64,000 nt of DNA from Colius striatus (lineage: Eukaryota > Chordata > Aves > Coliiformes > Coliidae): assembly GCF_028858725.1 (NCBI RefSeq), contig NC_084768.1, forward strand, positions 5,067,853 through 5,131,852. Direction: 5' to 3'. Under the pieces are notes generated by a model. That model was not told the DNA's origin and ran no database searches. It saw only the letters and a list, made by a program, of their open reading frames with translations. Positions 37,522-49,025 of this stretch are shown in pieces (position 1 is the first letter of the stretch; each line of letters begins with the position of its first letter). The position numbers and the translations under genes were made by a program.

Positions 37522-39834
37522 CTGAAAATCAATACAATGTTATACTTCAACATTAAAAACAGTCACTTAAAGAATTTTAATGCTTTGATGATTACAAAAA
37601 AAACCCGACTGAGTCTCTTGTGACTGGTTTACAGTAATGCCTAACAGTCTGTCCATAAGTGCAAAGCATCACCTTACTTTGAGGAATGATTTTAAACTAA
37701 TAGTTTTAGACACTCATAATATGTATATTCCAAGGTATCAGACCTGTCAAAACTCACTTTGATACACATTTCTGATGACTCTATTCCTACTGCTAGCTCC
37801 AAACACAACAAATCAGCTGAAATGGACATGCCTACAGCTCTCTGAAGCCTGCTTTTTCAAAACAACTTCAGTATATTTCCTATCACCAAAAGTGAAAAAG
37901 TAAATATAGCAGATAAGGTTGGGGAAAAACACAGACAGGGAGTGAGGAAGTGGATGAAACTGTTCAAGATGACATGCAGATAGGATTTTAACTTAATGTT
38001 TGCATTAATATTACAAGAAAATCACATACTAAAAGTGGAAGTGTAGACAAACTGCAATTCTGATTTCAGAGAATGAACAGATTCTCAAGGGCTGGAAGGG
38101 GACCTGGAAAGATCATCCAGTCCAACCCCCCTGCCAGAGCAGGATCACCTACAGCAGGTCACACAGGAACTCATCCAGGTGGGTTTTCAATGTCTCCAGA
38201 GAAGGAGACTCAACAACCCATCTGGGCAGCCCCTTCCAGTGCTCCCTCACCCGCACAGTGAAGAAATTCTTCCTTGTATTTCTTTGGAACCTCTTATGTT
38301 CCAGCTTGTACCCATTGCCCCTTGTCCTATCATTGGACATCATTGAGAAGAGCCTGGCTCCAGTCTCCTGACACCTGATCTTTATGTATTTGTAAACATT
38401 AATGAGGCCACTCCTCTGTCTGTTCTTATCCATGCTAAAGAGCCCCAGCTCCCTCAGCCTTTCATCATAAGAGAGATGCTCCACTCCCTTCATCATCTTT
38501 GCGGCCCTGCGCTGAACTCTTTCCAGCAGCTTCCTGTCCTTCTTGAACTGAGAGGCTCACAACTGGACACAATTATTTGTCTTTCTGAGGGATATCAGCA
38601 ATAAGAAATATAAAAGCACCAAAATAGTATAGAAAATCTAAAGGAAGATCCTAAACACTGCCAAAGCTTCACTTTAATTACTGTTCACTTTATTAAATTA
38701 ACGATGATGACAGTAGCTAAAACAGTTTTTTTGCACATTGCCATCCATCCCTTTTAAGCTTTACTGTCATCTTTTCTTCACTTTCAAATCTGTTGCTGGC
38801 AGAAGCAAAATGTTGATGCCAGTAATGCTAGTTTTGCTCCCAGATATTGCTGAACATTCATCATGCCTTTCTCCAGCAGAGATCTAGAACATCTGCATAC
38901 ATAAGGCAAATACCCTACTAAAAAAAAAGGTAGAAAAAAAAGAGAGAGAAGGAAAAAAAGGAGGCTCTCCCTAGTGTTTTTCCTGAATTTTCTCTGTTTA
39001 GGGTTAGAAAACGACTGTCCTATTTCAGAAACTAATTTCCCATAGGAAAAAGTTAATTTCAGCTACTCTGCCAGTGATGTTGCTCACTGCAGCAGCATGC
39101 TTTCCTTTAAAGCTTAGATTAGAAATACCCGCTGCACAGCTGCTTTGCTTTCACGTTAGGTAACTTAACATGTTGAAGTAAATGCTGCATTGATACAAAT
39201 TGCTTTAGGAAGTACTTAATTAGAGTGCACAGGTCTTTTGCATAACATATGTCTCTGGAGCTCAAGTTCGCCAGAACTTTAGGGCATCAGGTGCCCTAAA
39301 ATACAGAAAGCTGACATCTGTCTGTTAAAGGTCGAGCGACAGCCTTCACGGGATAGCGTTCAGTCAGAAAACAAGCCACCTAGCTTCCCTTTCCAAGCCC
39401 GCTCTTCACTTTGTAACTAAGGACACACCGCTTCATAGGGTTTCCAACACGGCAGAACTCTCGTTAAAAACGGGCGAGGTAGCCTGTACTTTTATTCCCA
39501 GCTACTGCGCCGCCCGGCAGCCATCGCGAGCGAACGGGGCAAACCAGGCCCGAGGCGGAGAGGGGCAGAGCTTTCGCACTCTGGAGCAGAGGCGGCGGGA
39601 GGTGGAGGGAAGAAAGCAGAAGAACAGAGCAGCCTCCGATAAAAAGTGAGAAGCGGCCGGGCCGGGGACGAGCCGGCGCCTCGGGGCTGGGCTGGGCTGG
39701 GCAGGCTCCGCGGCCCCCGCCTCCCGCTGCGGGACACGTCTCACTCCCGCCCGCTCCACTACACGCTGCCTCTTTCCCTCAGGAAAGCGCAGCCGGCCTG
39801 AGCCCGAGCGCGGATAAAGCAGAACGGGGCTCAC
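37522..39834 (-). other. SELENOF: SELENOF intron 1
   Basis: About 2.3 kb between the signal-peptide exon and exon 2, with donor GTGAGCC and acceptor GATTTTCAG. It contains a 0.5-kb CR1 in sense orientation (38069-38572). Its 5' end lies within the CpG island. Confidence 0.88.
38069..38572 (-). mobile_element. CR1 LINE 3' fragment with ORF2 C-terminal remnant
   Basis: About 500 bp in minus orientation. The minus-strand frame 38496-38149 reads [20 protein letters not shown] and later [16 protein letters not shown], the C-terminal part of CR1 ORF2. The conserved 'gggttggactggatgatctt'-like block and a tail lie near 38070-38130. The element is 5'-truncated near 38572 at the 'tgtccagttgtgagcctctc' block. 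It lies in SELENOF intron 1 in sense orientation. Confidence 0.94.
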
Positions 39835-39903
39835 CGCCTGCAGCCCCAGCAGCAGCCAGAGCCAGCATCGCCCCAGGGCCGTTATCTCCGCGGCTGCCGC
39901 CAT
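39835..39903 (-). CDS. SELENOF: SELENOF coding exon 1 (start and signal peptide)
   Basis: SELENOF encodes the 15-kDa selenoprotein, an ER-lumenal thioredoxin-like oxidoreductase that works with UGGT in glycoprotein folding quality control. Exon 1 is 23 codons, MAAAAEITALGRCWLWLLLG then LQA, ending at donor GCG|GTGAGC in phase 0. The hydrophobic run CWLWLLLGLQA is a signal peptide core, with cleavage expected near the exon boundary. I chose this ATG (39903-39901, context GAGATGG) because the frame upstream stays open but has no other ATG, and the length fits the family. The five exons sum to 483 nt: 160 residues plus stop, with Sec at 91. The gene shares its promoter with HS2ST1, whose ATG lies 779 bp away on the other strand. 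Confidence 0.95.
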
Positions 39904-40682
39904 CTCGGTGCCGGAACGCCGCTGCCAGCGTCGCCGGGAGCCCGCCGAAGGAGCCTGCCCACCGAGGGTGCCCACACACCGCCTGACACGGGGGCGTGCT
40001 ACCAGCCTGTGGCACCGCAGGCAGAGACAGCGAATCCAGACCTTCTGCAGGAAAGTCTGGAGCACAGCAATGTTAGTCGGTCCGGACAACGCGTCACAGC
40101 GAGGCGAGAGGAGACGTCATTCCCCACGCCTAGTCAGGCATTACAGAACCGGCCCCAACTGAGGTCCTTCGCCGCTCGGGAGAGCTGCGGCCAATCAGCG
40201 GCCAGGTCCGTAGTCCCGCGATTGACAGTCGGTGTGAGCGCTGTGCCCAATGAGGATACGCGGGTGCGCGGCCCTTCCGGAACGGCCTCCCAATCAGCAG
40301 GGGCCGCATGGGGGCGGGACCGCGGCGCGGCCCGGCCGCTCACAGCGGAGCGGGGCCAATCCGGCCGAGGGGAGGCGTGGCGGCGGCGCGGGGGCGGGTC
40401 CCGCCGCCGGGAGTTGTTGGCGGCGGCGGCGGGGGCCGGGCGCTGGGTTGCCGAGCAGCGCGCGCAGGCGGAGGCGGGGCGCGCCGGGGCCGCCGCGCGG
40501 CGGTTGGGGACGGGCGCGCGCGGGCAGCCGCGGGGCGATGTGAGAGCGGCGGCGGCCCTGTCGCGCGCCCTTCGCCGCCCCGCGCTCGCGCCGTCCCTGC
40601 GGCGGCGGCTCCCGCCGGCCTGCGCGGCCGGGCCCCGCGGTATGTCGTGATCCCGGGCGGTGCGGCGCTGCTGCGGCTGCTC
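39904..40682. promoter_or_regulatory. Bidirectional promoter of SELENOF (-) and HS2ST1 (+) with 5' UTRs
   Basis: The 779 bp between the two start codons hold the transcription starts of both genes. Visible elements are four CCAAT boxes in one orientation (40191-40195, 40247-40251, 40290-40294, 40356-40360), an ETS/GABP-like CTTCCGG at 40274-40280, and GC boxes GGGGCGGGAC (40311-40320) and GGGGCGGGTC (40391-40400). No TATA box is evident. CCAAT plus ETS plus GC boxes without TATA is typical of CpG-island bidirectional promoters. Exact start sites cannot be read from sequence; the CCAAT cluster suggests HS2ST1 starts somewhere after about 40400. Confidence 0.85.
40538..40650 (+). promoter_or_regulatory. 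HS2ST1: Two minimal uORFs upstream of HS2ST1
   Basis: ATGTGA at 40538-40543 is a start codon followed directly by a stop. ATG TCG TGA at 40642-40650 encodes Met-Ser-stop and ends 32 nt before the HS2ST1 ATG. If both lie in the mature 5' UTR they should reduce initiation at the main start, whose own context is weak (C at -3, G at +4). Their presence in the mRNA is inferred. Confidence 0.5.
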
Positions 40683-40806
40683 ATGGGGCTGCTCAGGATT
40701 ATGCTGCCGCCCAAGTTGCAGCTGCTGGCGGTGCTGGTCTTCGGGGTGGCCGTGCTCTTCCTGGAGAACCAGATCCAGAAGCTGGAGGAGTCCCGCGGCA
40801 AGCTGG
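40683..40806 (+). CDS. HS2ST1: HS2ST1 coding exon 1 (N-terminus and membrane anchor)
   Basis: Heparan sulfate 2-O-sulfotransferase transfers sulfate from PAPS to C2 of iduronic (and some glucuronic) acid in heparan sulfate, in the Golgi. This exon gives the first 41 residues, MGLLRIMLPPKLQLLAVLVF then GVAVLFLENQIQKLEESRGK and L, plus one base of a split codon. It ends at donor CTGG|GTGAGC. It matches the vertebrate HS2ST1 N-terminus almost residue for residue: a short cytoplasmic tail, a type II signal anchor (about residues 12-27) and the start of the coiled stem (ENQIQKLEE). The catalytic sulfotransferase domain is in later exons, outside the window. An in-frame ATG at 40308 would add 125 residues of low-complexity sequence; the conserved start is preferred. 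Confidence 0.96.
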
Positions 40807-43800
40807 GTGAGCGGTGGCGGGGCGCGGCCGGGGGCCTGGGGCGGCACGGGCCGGGGGCCGCGGAGGGCGCGGGGCGGCGGGAGGCGGCGCGGGCGGCCGG
40901 ACCGGCCGCGGGAGCGCGCAGCGGTGGCAGCGCGGCTGCCCGCGCCTCGGCGTGCGCCGGGCTGGGGCGCGGGGACACGCACCGCTGGGCACTTGTCCCG
41001 TATGGCGCCGTGTGTTTACATGCCCGAGACGGCGAAGGAACTGATCAGTGCGGTCAGGGGGCTCTGCGAGGAGCTGTTAGCAGCAGGGCAGCAGCCTTGG
41101 CCTTAGAATTCGTTCGCATGTGCGTTTTGCGAGGTCGTGAGACCTAGGAGAGATCGGTGTTGGAGAGATAGTATTTCTGTCGTGTGTCTAAATGGATTCT
41201 CTGAAGAGACCAGCGGTGTTGAGCGGTGGGGAGCAGTGGCTGGCCTGCGAGTGTCTTCTGGCAGGCTCCTAACGGGGAGGAGAGAAGCAGTGCTGGTGCC
41301 GAAAGTGAATCTGGTTGTGCTGCTGCAGCGAATTACCGTCTTTTTCACATTCAAACGTTTAGTGCATGGTATTGTAAAAGAAAGCACATGGTAAAAAAAT
41401 AAAAGAAAACAAAACCTCCAAAACCTTAAAAACGTTGTTCCTAATGACAAACGAGTAATTTGTTTTACTCTCGTTGAATGGAAGATGTCATTTTCTTCCG
41501 TTTGCTGAGTGTCGTTAGTGCTCTCCTAGCCTTTCACTTTGCTGTAATTAAGCAGAATAATGATAAACTTGAAATCTCTTGTGTAAGATTCCTTTTTATT
41601 TCCTGCCTCACACCCACCTTTTTAGATTTATACCTGCCTGGTAGGTAACATCTTACAACTGTTGTATGTAAAGGCTGCAAAACTTGCATGGGTTTTACAT
41701 GACTTAATTAAAGGTCTCTGAATACTGTTCTGAACCTGTTTGTGGTGCTTAGGAGTTGCAAAAACAGAGCACTGAGACTTCTGGTGGGTACAAAGTGCAG
41801 GGGCTGCTTTGCAAACATTGATGATTTGTTTTCCCATGTTGTTTGTAGACTATGAAGTCTTCAAGTTTGTAGGGAAAAAAAGTGTACATGCCGTGTTCCT
41901 ACTGGTGTTAAAACTGGAAGTGGACTTTAAGTGACATAGGAAGCTAAACAGTGACCTTCTAACAGAGCCAGAATCGGCATAACTTAGTGTTGAGCTGTAT
42001 GAGTGTCATTGGAATTTTACTTCTTTACTTTCTTTAACACTTTGCTCTCTTTGAACTGGAGAATAGGAGCCTGGAAATGGCAGTAGTTGAACTGCTTGGC
42101 TTACAAGATGCTCTTACTTTGCATATTTTTCATCTGAAAGTTTGTACCGATTATAATTGAGGCATATTTTTTACAAGATCTCAAAAACTCTAAAAAAGAA
42201 AAATGAAGAAAAAAAAGAATGAAATTGGAAGATGATTCAAGCAGATGTTATTCGTACTCATAGCTTCAGTGCCTGTGTTGCTGACAATGTATATTACTTT
42301 AGGGAAATCTGCCTCCTGGCATGAAGAGATGAACATGATGCATGTGAGAATAAAGAATTTTACTGGTATAACTTCCTCTTCCTTCTTAGTATATACACAG
42401 TAGGCACTATTAAGTTACATATATAAGGGATTAAAATACATAGCTCATACTGCTTTGGGACAAGAACCTAATACCTACATTCTGCTGTTTTTATTTCTTA
42501 AGGAGGACAGAAAACTATTGTAAAGTTTATTAAAAGCATGATGGAAAGACTTACTTTGTGAACAACTTGCTAATGATTCTCTAAAACTTCTGTAAGGAGG
42601 GGAAAAAAGCTTTCTGCTACAGCTTTGAACTCGCATTGGCATTTTTAATGTGAAAGTATGCTTTGTTAAAGTTTCTGGCTCTCTGAATGTCTCCCTTTTT
42701 ATGTTTGGTATGTATTTTATGACTAGCAAGTGTTAAGGTTTCATTACAGAATTCTTTTTACCATCGTGGCCAGTGATATTTCTACTGCGCTGTAATATGG
42801 AGAATGGTTTTCTCTGAATCAAAGTAATTAGTTGGCCTAATGCACTTGCAATCCAATCTTTCTCCCTGCCCCCCAAAAGAATGAGGGTGGGGATGTGTGT
42901 GTGAGGAGGCAGCAAGGCTGTGATTTAATGGTAATGACAAAGTAGTTCTTTCGATCTTTCAGTTGTGTTTCAGTGGGCACTTTATGTTAGAAGTCACACT
43001 GCATGTTGTTTGGGTATTGGGTTTTCAACTATGCTGTGTTTGTGTTGATATATCATATGATAAACTGTCATCTTGGAAAGTAATTGTAAGGATTAGATGC
43101 TGACTAAGAAAATCAAATGACTTCAGATTTGATAGCAAATAAGATAATTCTGCAGTCTTAGTAGCAGTTCCAATAATATTCAGACATACTTTCTGATAGA
43201 ATTTATCCAATTTCTTCACATATGAGCAACTCCTGCTTCTGTACTGAACAATTGTCAGGATATTAATTTCCGTTCAAGTATCTTGCCTTAAACATGAAAC
43301 TGGGACATGTTTCTGGGTGAAAAAAGAGTTGGAATGTCTTTCTTCCTGTAAGACTTCATATAGGCAAAACTCAGTTACCCTGGCAAACTTTTCTTTTTGG
43401 AGAAGTGCAGGAGACAGAAGCAAATGACCGTCACAAATGCCGATGCTGCTTTTTTTCCTCTGTGATGGGATTATTATGATCCTAATATAATTTTTAAAGG
43501 TATTTGTAAACTTGTGGATTTCTTCACCATATGAAATATAACTCCCTATTAAAAAAATAAAGAAAATAAAGAATATTCATTATAAGTTCTCTGCAGCTGT
43601 TGGACTTTTAAATCATTTTACAAATAGTATACAACTGGTATAGGTACTTTCCCATTAGATCTAAGAATGCACAGCCTTAATATTGCATGTGAAAGGCAAA
43701 TGCTGAGGTTTTCACTATCTTTCCTGGAACAGAAATAATGTCTGAGCATCTCATTTGGTTTTTGGAAACCTGGAGGATGGGTACACCTCTGCCTCTGGTT

Positions 43801-43810
43801 TAAACTGACC

Positions 43811-43836
43811 TGAAGTGTACCATGAAGTGTACCATG
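43811..43836. repeat. Tandem 12-bp duplication
   Basis: TGAAGTGTACCA is repeated head to tail at 43811-43822 and 43823-43834. It is a minor local duplication in HS2ST1 intron 1. Confidence 0.85.
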
Positions 43837-46370
43837 CCATCTCCTGCATTGCCATTTGTGTTTATGATGAGTCTAATAAAAAAACCTAATCCAGCTGGAA
43901 GTAATCCATCCCTCTCCTTTCTTCCCTTCCCAAAATTTTGTAATGCATTGGTGGGGAGAAGGAAGAGTGAAGCTTGAGTGTTCTAGTTCTTTTGTTAAAT
44001 TAGTTTCATTCTGCAATAGCAAGTACTAGAAGCACTTCAACTTTGGGCAGAGGAGTGAGGGAAGACGCTACCTCATTCAGTGAACAGTCTGTTACCATTG
44101 ATCAGAGGTGAGGGTAGTAGATGGGGAAGGATTACTTTTTAGTGGGGTAGAAGGAAGTATTATTGCAACATTGTAGCTGTTTAGTGAAACTTACATGTTG
44201 GATTTCTTTGAAAACAGTCTGTGTCTGAGTAACATAGTATATACATACCATAACAGGGAGAACAAAGATTGAACAACTTTGTTATTGTTTTATATTATTT
44301 GGATCACCTTGAAATACTGTCTAGCTGTACTGTCAGTGTATTTCTTGTGCCAAGAAACAAACTTATGGCTCATGTCTGTTAATTCAGCACCTTGAATTCT
44401 GCATATAGAAGTCTGTAGTTTGAACTAAATTTTTAATATTTGTCTTTTTGTTTTTGTTAATACATGAATAGTTTGAAAGTCTAAGGCCCTTTTCCTAAGA
44501 CCAGGGAGAAAGATGGAAGTGACCCTTGCTGAGGTAGTATCCTTTAAGGTACTGTGCAAGTACCTAACAAATCAGTGTTGCTTTGAAGTTAAATTATTTA
44601 ACTTCCCAACTTTTAAATCTTATGTGTTCTAGAAATGTAAGAGTTTCTGCTTTTTTTGGATATTTAAATAAATAGGCCTCTTATGTTTCTTTCATTCAGG
44701 AGAAAAAAGGATCTTATGTCAGTAGGCCTGCCAGTTCCATGTGTTTTGGAAAATCCCTCAGACATCTTCTTAAATTGTCCCTCATAATATAGCATGCATG
44801 ATTTCTTAGTATATTATTTATACTTGAACTTCATTTATAAAGAGTACTTTGTGATTGTTGGCGGTTCTGGATGCACACAGCTATGCAAATAATTTACTAG
44901 CATTTCTTTTAAACGTAGCTCAGTTGCCCAGTAGTTATTATTTTCCACTGAGTAGCCTGAGGCACTCTTTCAGAAGCTGCTTTCTTGTGTACCAGGTTTC
45001 CTGAAGTAGGAGTTTTCATATTATTTCCTTTGTATATCTCTAGCCAATGAAACGTTCTTGCACTTCGCCTTGCTGGTTCAATCATACATTTTAATTTAGC
45101 TCCTTCTTACCATTCCCCTTCACCATGCCCCCGGTTGTTCCTGACACTTTTAGAATCAATTTTAAACTATTCCCATACCGTGCTTGGACTTTCCATCAAA
45201 AAGTGTGATATAAAGCAATTGTATGACTTTAATTTTATTTACTATATTTATTGATAGCTTTTTGGGGAGTGTTGTAGCTGCTGCTGTTGCATTTGCTATG
45301 AAGTTGGTAATATCTGAATTTTGACTAACACAGAACTGTGCACATTCCCAAGCACATACCAAGACAGTTCAGACTTGCTAATGGGGCTCTGTGACCTTTT
45401 TACTGGCACTCCAACATCTGTTTCAAACACTGAAAATAAGAGACACAACTTTAATTTTTATTTTTTCCACTCTTCTGGCAGGCTGCACATGACAACCCAG
45501 TTTGCAGGTCTCATGCTTTTAGTGAGAGAGGTTTGAGAATTAGCAATGTGGTGAGAGCTGTGCCTTCTCTTCTAATAGCAGATGCTGTTGTGAAGAGTTA
45601 TCTGACAAGTGGCTATTTTTGTTAGAGATATTTTGAGGGCAGTTGTGAGAGATTAAATGGACTTGAGAAATAAGGCATAAACCTCCAGTCCCTCTAGCAA
45701 TAGACTTGGGTGGATGAGGTAAAAGATAAGGCACCGTCTCTTTCTAGATTCTCCATTGGAAAAGGTCAGGTTTGGGCCATTGCATGTTTCTTTTTAACAC
45801 ACACATTTGAGCTGAAGATCACAAAGACTTAAAATACCATCCTCCAGGGAGGTCCTGGAAGAGCCATGATTACAATCAGCTGTTTCGGGTAGAAAAAGCT
45901 TGTTGATCAGCCAGAGAAATGCAAGTGCCCTGCTCTTCTTCTTTGTACATTAATGCAATATTACAGATTTGGTAATGGTAGCTGTGAGGAAAGGAACTTG
46001 TTAATGGCTGAGAAGCTCGGGAGAAAGTGTTTAAAGTTCTATGTCTCGTTCTTCCATATCATTGTTTTTGTACATAAGAAGGAAGACTGGGTTATCTCAG
46101 TAATGAGATATCTGACAGATTTCAGTAATATACTTGGTATTATAAAAGGGGCACTACTAGAAATCAGAAAAAAACCCTACTTTTAATGCATTTATTTGTT
46201 CTGTGATAAAGCAACTAAAACAATGATGTTATGGCATAATGCCATGCCAATGCTTCCTTTGTCTTTGTCTTTTTTTTCTCTCTTTTCTACTCCTGAGCAT
46301 GATGATAAAAACTAAAATTGTCATGTCTGCAATGTTCCTTTGAAATTCAATTATTGGAAGTTACTGTATC

Positions 46371-46387
46371 TTTTTTTTTTTTTTTTT
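46371..46387. repeat. Poly(T) run of 17
   Basis: Homopolymer of 17 T. No retrotransposed sequence is recognisable on the adjoining plus-strand side, so it is recorded only as a simple repeat. Confidence 0.9.
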
Positions 46388-46511
46388 AATTCTGACTGGT
46401 GATTAGTATCAAAGGAACTGGTTTAAAACACAGCAAATCCCTAACAAAATCAGAGACCCACAAATACTCCACTACATTAAAATTGACTGCTCATGCATTT
46501 TATATTTTTAT

Positions 46512-46654
46512 ATGTGTATGTGTGTGTGTGTGTGTGTGTGTATGTGTGTGTGTGTATGTGTGTGTGTGTGTGTGTATGTGTGTGTGTGTGTATGTGTGTG
46601 TGTGTGTATGTGTGTGTGTATATGTATATATATATATCTATATATATATATATA
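46512..46654. repeat. Compound microsatellite (TG)n with TATG interruptions, then (TA)n
   Basis: About 105 bp of TG dinucleotides regularly interrupted by TATG, followed from about 46618 by TA dinucleotides with one TC interruption to 46654. Open frames across it on both strands (Cys/Val and Thr/His repeats) are artefacts of the repeat. Confidence 0.97.
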
Positions 46655-48681
46655 AAAGTCCAAAATAGTCCTTGCTAAACTACTTAAAATTTTGGAGTTG
46701 GGATAACAGGTTAAACCATTGCTTTCCAATTATCATGTATATTCCAAGTTAAATGAGTCTCTTCCTTGTTTCAGAAAACTGACATATTTGCAGCTGGCTT
46801 TTGGTTTGTTTTTGGTTTTTGCACAGCTTTGTATTGCCCCTGGCTGTTGAAGTTAGGTACATTTGAACAGTTCATGAACAAGTCATTTCCATATCTACTG
46901 ACTGGCAACAGTGAGTCACTCACTGTCAGACTTATTCTGGCCAGACTTGTCTTCTGACAAGGAATGCTTTCCCTCAAATTATTGCACCCCTTTAGGAAAT
47001 AGATGGCTTCTGCATAAGGAATCTTCCACATATTATCACTTAATTGGCTCAAAAGGCAGCCTTTTTGTGTAACTGTGTGCAGTCTGTAGTTTTTGTCTTT
47101 TATCTGAAGTGTTTTTAAATCATGTTTAAGTAGTATAAAAATAGTGGGAAGTATTTTGCTTGAAATGTGGTGCTGTTTATTTGTTTGTATATCTGAAATA
47201 CTAGCCTAGCGAGCATAATGAAAGTGCCGTGCTGTAAAAAAATATAACTGAACTGTGATGTGTATTTGCATTATTTTTTCAACCAGAAATATAAGATAAA
47301 ATGCTGAGTGAAAGGAGTCCAGTGTTGAAAGAGACATCTGAAGTTTGACTAGCTGTCTGCAGCCTTTCATAAATATGTACAGACCCTTAACTGCAATCTG
47401 TCCTCCTCACTATCTAGACAAGGGACAGGCAGTATCTTAATCAAATTTTTAGCTTTGTGTGATGCTCAAACGCATCAATTCTGTTCAATTTCCCCACTCC
47501 CCCTAACTCTTGGCCCCATGAAGTTGTTGTGTTCACAGCCCATCATCTTGAGAAATGCATCATTCAGGGAAGTCTAGTCACTTAGGAGAGAAAAGCCAAC
47601 CTCTTTCCTTTCAAAACTGTGTCATTTGGTTCAACTGCTCTCCTCTTGACCTTTTAAGTTTTGGAGAACTGAAGTCCCTCCATTTGGAATTCCAATCATT
47701 AATTGCCTGTATTAAAATTACTTTTAGTGCTAATTATAGTTGGTATGACCTTTGTCAATACTTGCAGAAGCATTTAGGTTGTACTTGTATGCATGTTTTT
47801 GTGTCAGGAATATGCTATCAGGACACCAGTGTTATTGCAGGGTGCCTTTGAGTGTCAGCATCTGGCTTCTTATCTAGAGTCTGTATGTTCCCAAGTAATT
47901 AATTCATTGCTGTACTTTAGGTTTTTATGACTATAAATTAAGAACATATTTTACCATAGATATATTGTGTGCAAATGTGTCTGCAGGAAGCCCAACTACA
48001 TCTGTCTTTCTGTTCTTTCCAGTATTCAGTGTGTTATTGTTGTCCTTACTTTGCAATATCCTTGTGACATCATGGTTCCAATAACATCACTGTTATCGTA
48101 ATTATTATTCAAGCTTTCTAGTAGTGATAAAATTCATCACAAGTAGTTAGGAGTCTAAGGCAGCAAAAGAATTGATAAGATAATTCAATTACAAAAAGTT
48201 TTTGGAAAGAAGCTGTCTCTCACTTTGGCCAAGTCTTTTTCTGCCTTCCATTACGTCCATTTTTGCTTCGTATGCAGTTAGAGTTAAAAATGACAGCTGA
48301 CATACTTTTTTTTTTTTGTCAACTTGCTGTTTAATTCTGAAAACTAATTTGTGTTGAAACATATGTAAAACTTAAGTGCTGTTTTGATAAAACAGCTTTT
48401 GATGATTTTGAAGTGTTTATGCAAACCTTGTGCATAATTGCTATAAAACTGTAAAGAGTGTGGGGATGGGATCTTGGGTTCCTTAAATTAAAATGCATCT
48501 CTTCCCCACTTACATCTGTAGTGCTGTAGTGTAAAAGAAACCTCAGAAGATTTATTTTATTCTTCGATTTTTAAATGTATATTAAAAATACTTAGGGAAG
48601 GGTAAGGAATGTATAACGTATATGGTTATAATAAATATTATGTATATATTTATCACCCTCATTGTATATATTTTTGGAGAT

Positions 48682-49025
48682 GGAGATCTTATTAACATTT
48701 ACAAATATCTAAAGGGTGAGTGTCAGGAGGTTGGGGCATCCCTTTTTTCTATTGTAGCTAGCAACAGGACAAGGGGTAATGAGGTTAAGCTGGAACACAA
48801 AAAGCTCCATTTAAACATAAGAACAAACTGTTTCACTGTTCAGATGAGAGAGCCCTGGCACAGGCTGCCCAGGGAGGGTGTGGAGGCTCCTTCTCTGGAG
48901 GTCTCCAATACCCACCTGGACATGTTCCTATGTGACCTGATCTAGGTGACCCTGCTTCTGCAGGAGGGTTGGACTAGATGGTCTCTAAAGTCCCTTCCAA
49001 CCCCTACCATTCTGTGATTCTAAGA
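48682..49025 (+). mobile_element. CR1 LINE 3' fragment
   Basis: About 345 bp in plus orientation, from 'gagatcttattaacatttac' to 'taccattctgtgattctaag'. The frame retains the ORF2 C-terminal tail ([36 protein letters not shown]). It belongs to the same subfamily as the copies at 18661 and 34252. It lies in HS2ST1 intron 1, sense to the gene. Confidence 0.94.

Larger units (their letters stand above)
39480..41060. other. CpG island over the SELENOF/HS2ST1 divergent start
   Basis: Base composition changes sharply from AT-rich to very GC-rich with frequent CpG from about 39480 to 41060, densest between 40300 and 40980. It covers SELENOF exon 1, the space between the genes, HS2ST1 coding exon 1 and the start of its intron. 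This is typical of a constitutively unmethylated housekeeping promoter. Long open frames on both strands inside it come from the composition. Confidence 0.95.

Noticed and set aside
39502-40089. Minus-strand 195-codon frame as a longer SELENOF N-terminus and read-through
   Set aside because: Upstream of the ATG at 39903 the frame has no other ATG, and downstream of 39835 it runs past a good splice donor into intron 1.
46399-46729. Cys/Val and His/Thr repeat frames
   Set aside because: Translations of the TG/TA microsatellite.
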